Part shown: piece after piece, positions 59,243 through 64,000 of the stretch
How positions within the stretch are numbered: position 1 is the stretch's first letter
How the letters are laid out: the number at the start of each line of letters is the position of its first letter
NCBI RefSeq assembly: GCF_964253915.1
Contig: NZ_CAXUSG020000016.1
Location: 30,514-94,513 of the forward strand
DNA from: Metarhizobium sp964253915
GTDB lineage: Bacteria; Pseudomonadota; Alphaproteobacteria; Rhizobiales; Rhizobiaceae
Direction: 5' to 3'
Length of the DNA stretch: 64,000 bases
Notes under the pieces: generated by a model
Told to the model about the DNA's origin: nothing
The model's input: only the letters and a program-made list of their open reading frames with translations
Databases searched by the model: none
Made by a program: the position numbers and the translations under genes

Positions 59243-60484
59243 ATGGACAAGCTTGTGGCGCCGACCGCCTACGACATCGAAGCGATCCGGCGGGATTTCC
59301 CGATCCTGTCGCGCGAAGTCTACGGCAAGCCGCTCGTCTATCTCGATAACGGCGCTTCGGCTCAGAAGCCGCAAGTGGTCATCGATGCGATCACGCATGC
59401 CTATTCCAACGAATATGCCAACGTGCATCGTGGCCTGCATTTCCTCTCCAACGCGGCGACTGAAGCCTACGAGGCGGCGCGCGAAAAGGTGCGCCGCTTC
59501 CTGAATGCCGGCTCGCTGGACGAAATCGTCTTCACCAAATCCTCCACCGAGGCGATCAACACGGTCGCCTATGGTTGGGGCATGCCGAACATCGGCGAGG
59601 ACGACGAGATCGTCGTGACGATCATGGAGCACCACTCCAACATCGTGCCGTGGCATTTCATCCGCGAGCGGCAGGGCGCCAAACTCGTCTGGGTGCCGGT
59701 GGACGAGGCGGGCGCTTTCCATATCGAGGATTTCGAGAAGAGCCTGACGGAGAAGACCAAGCTCATCGCCATCACCCATATGTCGAATGCGCTCGGCACC
59801 ATCGTGCCTGTCAAGGAAGTCTGCCGCATCGCTCGTGAGCGTGGCATTCCGGTGCTCGTCGATGGCAGCCAGGGCGCCGTGCATATGCCGGTCGATGTCC
59901 AGGACATCGATTGCGACTGGTACGTCATGACCGGCCACAAGCTCTACGGCCCGTCGGGCATCGGCGTGCTCTACGGGAAGATGGACCGGCTGAAGCAGAT
60001 GCGGCCGTTCCAGGGCGGCGGCGAGATGATTTTCGACGTTTCCGAAGATGCCGTCACCTACAACGATCCGCCACACCGTTTCGAAGCCGGCACGCCGCCG
60101 ATCGTGCAGGCGATCGGGCTAGGTTACGCGCTTGACTACATGGAGGGCATCGGCCGCGCCGCAATCGCTGCCCACGAGGCGGACCTGGCGACCTACGCAC
60201 AGGAACGCCTGAGCGCCATCAACTCGCTGCGCATCTTCGGCACGGCGCCGGACAAGGGCGGCATCTTTTCCTTCGAGCTCGCCGGCATCCATGCCCACGA
60301 CGTCTCGATGGTCATCGACCGCCGCGGTGTCGCGGTGCGCGCCGGCACGCATTGCGCCCAGCCGCTCTTGAAACGCTTCGGCGTTACCTCCACATGCCGT
60401 GCATCCTTCGGCCTTTACAATACCCGTGCCGAAGTGGATGCATTGGCCGATGCGCTGGAACATGCGCGCAAATTTTTTGCCTGA
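59243..60484 (+). CDS. sufS: Cysteine desulfurase SufS
   Basis: A 413-residue group II desulfurase, distinct from the group I enzyme at the head of the operon. FPILSREVYGKPLVYLDNGASAQKP opens the protein. The PLP lysine is Lys233 in TGHKLYGPSG, and the catalytic cysteine is Cys385 in STCRASFGLYN, aligned with E. coli SufS. It supplies sulfur to SufBC2D. No SufE gene is visible in the window, so the transfer partner (SufE or SufU-like) must be elsewhere. It is 24 bases after sufD. Confidence 0.95.
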   Translation: MDKLVAPTAYDIEAIRRDFPILSREVYGKPLVYLDNGASAQKPQVVIDAITHAYSNEYANVHRGLHFLSNAATEAYEAAREKVRRFLNAGSLDEIVFTKSSTEAINTVAYGWGMPNIGEDDEIVVTIMEHHSNIVPWHFIRERQGAKLVWVPVDEAGAFHIEDFEKSLTEKTKLIAITHMSNALGTIVPVKEVCRIARERGIPVLVDGSQGAVHMPVDVQDIDCDWYVMTGHKLYGPSGIGVLYGKMDRLKQMRPFQGGGEMIFDVSEDAVTYNDPPHRFEAGTPPIVQAIGLGYALDYMEGIGRAAIAAHEADLATYAQERLSAINSLRIFGTAPDKGGIFSFELAGIHAHDVSMVIDRRGVAVRAGTHCAQPLLKRFGVTSTCRASFGLYNTRAEVDALADALEHARKFFA

Positions 60485-60496
60485 GGAGTGTCCGCG

Positions 60497-60877
60497 ATGA
60501 GCCTGGACGAAAGCGAACAGAAGGTCGATGTCCGTGAAGGCATCGTCCATTCCACCATTCCCGCCGATGAGCTGGCGCGCCTCAGCGATGACGTCATCTC
60601 GGCGCTGAAGACGGTTTACGACCCGGAAATTCCTGCCGACATTTTTGAGCTCGGCCTCGTCTACAAGATCGATATCGAAGACGACCGCATGGTGAAGATC
60701 GTCATGACGCTGACCGCGCCGGGCTGCCCGGTTGCCGGCGAGATGCCCGGCTGGGTCGAAAATGCCGTCGGCGCCGTCGAGGGCGTTTCGGGCGTCGAAG
60801 TGTCGATGACCTTCGATCCGCCGTGGACGCCGGACCGCATGTCGGAAGAAGCCCAGGTTGCCATCGGCTGGTATTGA
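60497..60877 (+). CDS. sufT: SUF system protein SufT (DUF59/MIP18)
   Basis: A 126-residue protein. DPEIP (residues 42-46) and TAPGCPVAGE (Cys77) are the hallmarks of the MIP18/SufT family, and FDPPWTPDRMSEEA is also conserved. It acts in maturation of Fe-S proteins, perhaps as a carrier; it was named sufX in some alphaproteobacteria. GAGGAG lies upstream of the ATG at 60497, 12 bases past sufS. Confidence 0.9.
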   Translation: MSLDESEQKVDVREGIVHSTIPADELARLSDDVISALKTVYDPEIPADIFELGLVYKIDIEDDRMVKIVMTLTAPGCPVAGEMPGWVENAVGAVEGVSGVEVSMTFDPPWTPDRMSEEAQVAIGWY

Positions 60878-60955
60878 ACCCTTTACCAAGCGGAATTACA
60901 TTCTGAATCATGAAGCGCCGGATCTTGACCCCGGTTGCGGAAGGAGATTGGGCCG

Positions 60956-61348
60956 ATGGGCTTTGCAGTGATGAGCATGACGGATGCGGCGGCGGACCGG
61001 GTAAAGACGATCGTCGAAAATTCCGGGCCGGAAGCGAAGGGCGTTCGCGTCGGCATCAAGAAAGGCGGTTGCGCCGGGATGGAATACACCATCGACCTGG
61101 TCACCGAACCCAATGCCAAGGACGACCTGATCGAGCGCGATGGCGCCAGGGTCTGGGTCGAGCCGTCCGCCGTTCTGTATCTTCTCGGCACCCAGATGGG
61201 CTTCGAGACGACGACGTTGCGCTCCGGCTTCACCTTCACCAATCCGAACCAGACATCCGCCTGCGGCTGCGGTGAATCGGTGGAGCTGAAGCCTGCCGAT
61301 CTTGCGGCACTCGCCGAGCAGCGCCGCGCGGAAACCGCGACGGCCTGA
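60956..61348 (+). CDS. sufA: A-type Fe-S carrier SufA
   Basis: A 130-residue protein. The three cluster-binding cysteines of the family are Cys39 (GGCAGMEY), Cys103 and Cys105 (ACGCGES). SufA receives clusters from SufBC2D and passes them to apoproteins. The ATG at 60956 has AAGGAG nine bases upstream; an upstream in-frame start lacks one. It is the last gene of the suf operon and is followed by a strong hairpin. Confidence 0.95.
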   Translation: MGFAVMSMTDAAADRVKTIVENSGPEAKGVRVGIKKGGCAGMEYTIDLVTEPNAKDDLIERDGARVWVEPSAVLYLLGTQMGFETTTLRSGFTFTNPNQTSACGCGESVELKPADLAALAEQRRAETATA

Positions 61349-61386
61349 GCCGGTTTTCCCCGTTTCGGGGCATGTTAAAGGATAGC

Positions 61387-61421
61387 CAAATGCCGGAGCG
61401 GTTCTGCCGCTCCGGCATTTA
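61387..61421 (+). terminator. Terminator of the suf operon
   Basis: AAATGCCGGAGCGG (61388-61401) and CCGCTCCGGCATTT (61407-61420) form a perfect 14-base stem around TTCTG. Confidence 0.85.
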
Positions 61422-61714
61422 CCGTTTCCAGGGCAATAAAAATTCCAGGATGCCCGGTTTCTCCCTGAAGCATGAAAGCCTCCTCAATTTCTTGATTTTA
61501 CGCAATTTCCGACGACGGTGCCGTTGGCGCTCTGGCGGGATTTACGCTGGGAAAACCGGCTGTTTTGCCGGTTTTCGGTAAATGGCGGCGTCCGGTTCCG
61601 GGACGGTAAAGATTGGATTCAGTCTTTTTTGGTAAATTTCCATTAGTCATTACCTTTCAAGGTTTCCCATGTCGGCGTGTTTTGTCCGGCTGTTTGTTTT
61701 GCGTGCGGGTTCCT
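61422..61714. other. Intergenic region between suf terminator and GH25 gene
   Basis: About 290 bases of lower GC content without a supportable gene. It holds a second hairpin, AAAACCGGC (61552-61560)/GCCGGTTTT (61567-61575), loop TGTTTT, that lacks a terminal T tract. It could be a leader or small-RNA structure. Confidence 0.4.
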
Positions 61715-62767
61715 ATGCGTATATCCACTGTGCCAGCCATCTTCCTTGCCTGCCTGTCGCTCTCGGCCTGTGCCTCGAGTTCCGGGCCGGATGCGCTTTC
61801 CGCCGGCCTGACCTCGCCGGAGACGACCAGTTCCGTGACCGGTATCGTCGCCCCGGTTCCCGTCGCCGATGTCGGTACGGGTGGCGTCGAGACGACGACC
61901 GCCGAAGCCAGGCCGGAACAGCACCAGGATGCGCTCGCCTGGGCCGGCCGGGTGCCGAGCGGCGAGGTGATCGTGCCGGAGCGCTCGCTCAACATGCCGG
62001 TGCCGGACGAAAAGCCGGTCGAGCAGGTGGCGATGATCACGCCGGCGATCGATCCGCTGCCCGGCAAACGTTCGCGGGTTTATGGCCACCGGTTCCGCGA
62101 TGCCAAGCCGATCAATTTCGGCTCGCGCTCGCCACGCAAGATGGCGGTGCACGGCGTCGACGTCTCGCGCTGGCAGGGCGATATCGACTGGGCGAAGCTG
62201 CGCACGCAGGGCGCCAACTTCGCCTACATCAAATCCACCGATGGCGGCGATCACCTCGATCCGATGTTCCGCACCAACTGGCGCAAGGCGAAGGAAGCCG
62301 GGTTGAAGCGCGGCGCCTACCACTTCTTCTACTGGTGCCGCACCGGCGCCGAGCAGGCCGACTGGTTCATCCGCAACGTGCCGCGCGATCCGGATGCGCT
62401 GCCGCCGGTGATCGACGTCGAGTGGAACGGCGAGTCGCGCTGCAAGCGCCGCCCGTCTCCGGAGACCGTGCGTGAAAAAATGCAGATCTTCATGGACAAG
62501 CTCGAGCGCCATTACGGCAAGCGGCCGGTGATCTACACGGCGCCGGATTTCTACAAGGACAATCTGCGCGGCGCCTTCACCAACTATCCGTTCTGGCTGC
62601 GCGCTGTCGCCCAGCATCCGTCAAAGGTCTATCCGGGCCGCAAGTGGGTGTTCTGGCAATATTCCGGCTCCGGCCTGTCGCATGGCGTCGAGGGCAAGAT
62701 CGACCTCAATGTCTTCCATGGCAGCGTCGAGGAATGGCATGCCTGGCTGGAAGGCCGGTCGAGCTGA
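61715..62767 (+). CDS. GH25 family lysozyme, lipoprotein
   Basis: A 350-residue protein. The N-terminus is a lipoprotein signal with LSAC lipobox (Cys near residue 19), then a low-complexity Pro/Ser/Thr/Glu-rich linker to about residue 140. The GH25 domain follows: GVDVSRWQGDIDWAKLR, FAYIKSTDGGDHLDPMF, RGAYHFFYW and VIDVEWNG, which carry the catalytic Asp/Glu residues. It hydrolyses peptidoglycan between MurNAc and GlcNAc and should be tethered to a membrane facing the periplasm. The ATG at 61715 gives the lipoprotein signal directly. Confidence 0.9.
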   Translation: MRISTVPAIFLACLSLSACASSSGPDALSAGLTSPETTSSVTGIVAPVPVADVGTGGVETTTAEARPEQHQDALAWAGRVPSGEVIVPERSLNMPVPDEKPVEQVAMITPAIDPLPGKRSRVYGHRFRDAKPINFGSRSPRKMAVHGVDVSRWQGDIDWAKLRTQGANFAYIKSTDGGDHLDPMFRTNWRKAKEAGLKRGAYHFFYWCRTGAEQADWFIRNVPRDPDALPPVIDVEWNGESRCKRRPSPETVREKMQIFMDKLERHYGKRPVIYTAPDFYKDNLRGAFTNYPFWLRAVAQHPSKVYPGRKWVFWQYSGSGLSHGVEGKIDLNVFHGSVEEWHAWLEGRSS

Positions 62768-62914
62768 ACCGGGCGGCGTATAGCCACCCATCTCGACGAC
62801 GCATCGGGACGGTTTGCAGGGGCGAGACATCGCCTCTGCCGCAAGCTCTGCGACCATAGGAAGGGTTTTGTGAAGCCGGGCTTTTCCTGAGGGGCGCTTG
62901 CGGCCGGGGAAGGC

Positions 62915-63220
62915 TCAATCGCGCTTGATCGACATCAGCACGTCCCAGATCTCCGCGCCGGTTTCGAAGACGGCGGCATTCGTCTTGTAGCTCAGTTCGG
63001 CACTGATCAGATCGGTGAATTCCCCGGCAAGATCGACGCCTTCGCCGGTGGGAACGACCGTTGCCGAAACGCCGCCGGATGGCGAGGAGGAGAGCGTGGT
63101 TTCCTGGCGCTGGTAACCGGGTGTGCCGGCATTGGCGACGTTGTTGGCAATGGCGCCGACCCGGGTCGACTGCGCCAGCAGGCCGGAGACAGCAGTGTTC
63201 ATCATGCCGGAAATGCTCAT
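62915..63220 (-). CDS. Small flagellar rod/hook-family protein
   Basis: A 101-residue protein. It combines an N-terminal rod motif (TAVSGLLAQSTRVGAIANNVANAGTPGYQR) with a C-terminal one (LISAELSYKTNAAVFETGAEIW), joined by only about 40 residues. FlgB/FlgC-type rod proteins share both elements but are longer, so this is a reduced paralog of unknown function. It stands alone here, far from a flagellar cluster. The start has GGAGATCCCGACCGATG. Confidence 0.75.
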   Translation of the reverse strand: MSISGMMNTAVSGLLAQSTRVGAIANNVANAGTPGYQRQETTLSSSPSGGVSATVVPTGEGVDLAGEFTDLISAELSYKTNAAVFETGAEIWDVLMSIKRD

Positions 63221-64000
63221 CGGTCGGGATCTCCAAAACGGTCGCTGCTCGTCTTATACAGGCCGGCGTTTAGGGAAGTCTGAACGCGCAGCCTGTGTTT
63301 AAGGCCGGCGAAGGCCTTGTCCGGCCGCATGCGTGCCGTATCGGCACAAGGCTTTCGGCATGTGCCGGGAGAGCCGCGGGCGGGAGAGGATCGACGGGGT
63401 CAAAGAGCCATGCCGAGAAGCCGGCCGGGCAAAAACCCTCCGGATCGGTAACCTGTTTCGGACGGGGCGCCGCAGCTGCCGCGTTGAAAAATTTTAGATG
63501 GCACCTTGCGGCGCCCCGTTCGGCGGTCTGTCGCCGTTTCCTGGTCCTTTTGTACGGGGTTTCGGCATCTTTCTCAGAGATGCGCTCGCGGGCTTGTCGT
63601 TATTGGTTGCGCTTTCGCTGCCCGGGCGCCCCGAATGACCGTCTTTGCTCGACGCGGCGATGACCTCCGCGGACCTGTCGCCCGCGGCATCGCCGCGCCG
63701 TTCCGGCGGGTTTTCCGCCGGTCGGCCAGTCGCCGTCCCTTATGTGCTCAAGGTGCAGGGTATCGGCAAAACCGACCGTTGCACCCGCACGCCGCCGATT
63801 TTACGCCGGCATGACCAGTCCACGACGCCTCTTGCTCCGCCCTGCGTTCCAGGCCTCACAAAAGCGCCGGCCCCGCCTCGCCGGCAACGCCAACCGGTGT
63901 ATCCGAGGGCGGGACGGGAGGAGTATGGCATGGGTTTTGGGGGCGGGGATGAGCGGGGAAGATTGTGCGGTGGTGAAACGAGCTGTTTGGCGCCAGCATC
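63221..64000. other. Terminal 780 bases without a supportable gene
   Basis: Open frames here (for example on the plus strand at 63295-63663 and 63506-63814) lack a ribosome site and have strongly skewed Arg/Ser/Pro translations, so I do not call them. One feature stands out: CGGGGCGCCGCA (63463-63474) and TGCGGCGCCCCG (63507-63518), perfect 12-base arms with a 32-base loop. A gene running off the right edge cannot be excluded. Confidence 0.45.

Noticed and set aside
57122..60076. Very long minus-strand open frame (984 codons) across sufC-sufD-sufS
   Set aside because: It is antisense to three certain suf genes. Its translation is rich in Arg, Asp and His with no known motif, as expected for a shadow frame in GC-rich coding DNA.
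63295..63814. Possible small plus-strand genes near the right edge
   Set aside because: No ribosome site, skewed Arg/Ser composition, no recognisable motif and a strong hairpin inside. Treated as non-coding.
1..64000. tRNA, rRNA, CRISPR array, insertion sequence or prophage
   Set aside because: On reading both strands I saw no cloverleaf with a T-loop signature outside coding regions, no regularly spaced repeats, and no transposase, integrase or phage structural gene. A dedicated tRNA scan was not possible.

Overview
The window reads as a chromosomal segment of an alphaproteobacterium of the order Hyphomicrobiales (Rhizobiales), most likely family Rhizobiaceae. The coding sequence is GC-rich. 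Several arrangements are typical of that group: a sufS2-sufB-sufC-sufD-sufS1-sufT-sufA iron-sulfur operon behind an Irr-type box, purL followed by bolA and a CGFS glutaredoxin, an ATPase zeta-subunit (DUF1476) gene divergent from purC-purS-purQ, and rpe-DUF2259-purB. There are no rRNA or recognisable tRNA genes, no CRISPR array, no insertion sequence and no prophage. Accessory signals are two toxin-antitoxin pairs and one small GIY-YIG element.

Layout. 0-8.8 kb: 3' end of ilvA, a HlyU-like gene, then three regulator/enzyme modules with palindromic operators between the divergent partners (SDR/TetR, azoreductase/LysR, Lrp/alanine dehydrogenase). Between them lie two tandem paralogous permuted papain-like proteins and a PilZ protein. 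8.9-14.8 kb: HerA-like ATPase, PIN/RHH toxin-antitoxin pair, rpsD, glutaminase, ttcA and an inositol-phosphatase-like gene. 14.9-26.6 kb, mostly minus strand: MFS transporter, grxD, a periplasmic protein, a very basic small protein, bolA, purL, a PagL-like gene, a MocR regulator divergent from a DUF1127 gene, a lipoprotein, a Sel1-repeat protein, then purQ, a coiled-coil protein, purS and purC. 27-35.5 kb: ATPase zeta subunit, a PAS-GGDEF-EAL protein, hydrolase, purB, DUF2259, rpe and a periplasmic binding protein. 35.7-41.4 kb: flavin reductase, then a tight operon of MoxR ATPase, VWA protein, split XdhC, a MoeA-like/MobA-like fusion and a TfoX-like protein. This looks like a molybdenum-hydroxylase maturation set without its enzyme. 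41.4-52.9 kb: NUDIX, DEAD-box helicase, M23 peptidase, DUF455, Bcp, a large AsmA-like protein, tyrS, anmK and a ParE/ParD pair. 53-61.4 kb: a hydrolase divergent from the suf operon. 61.7-64 kb: a GH25 lipoprotein, a small flagellar rod-like gene, and about 780 bases with no gene I can support.

How the genes work together. Four purine steps (purL, purQ, purS, purC) plus purB are close by. PurL, PurQ and PurS together form FGAM synthase. The suf operon, BolA and the CGFS glutaredoxin all act in iron-sulfur assembly and iron signalling. The GGDEF-EAL and PilZ proteins belong to c-di-GMP signalling.

Most notable observations. A 113-residue GIY-YIG gene between sufB and sufC is bracketed by perfect 29-base inverted copies of a palindrome, and a degenerate copy lies near 8.0 kb. 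The suf promoter is readable, with a TGA-N9-TCA palindrome over its -35 and an ICE/Irr-like box just after its -10. The two permuted papain-like paralogs and the orphan molybdenum-hydroxylase maturation operon also merit follow-up. All functions are read from sequence motifs and general knowledge; no database search was run.
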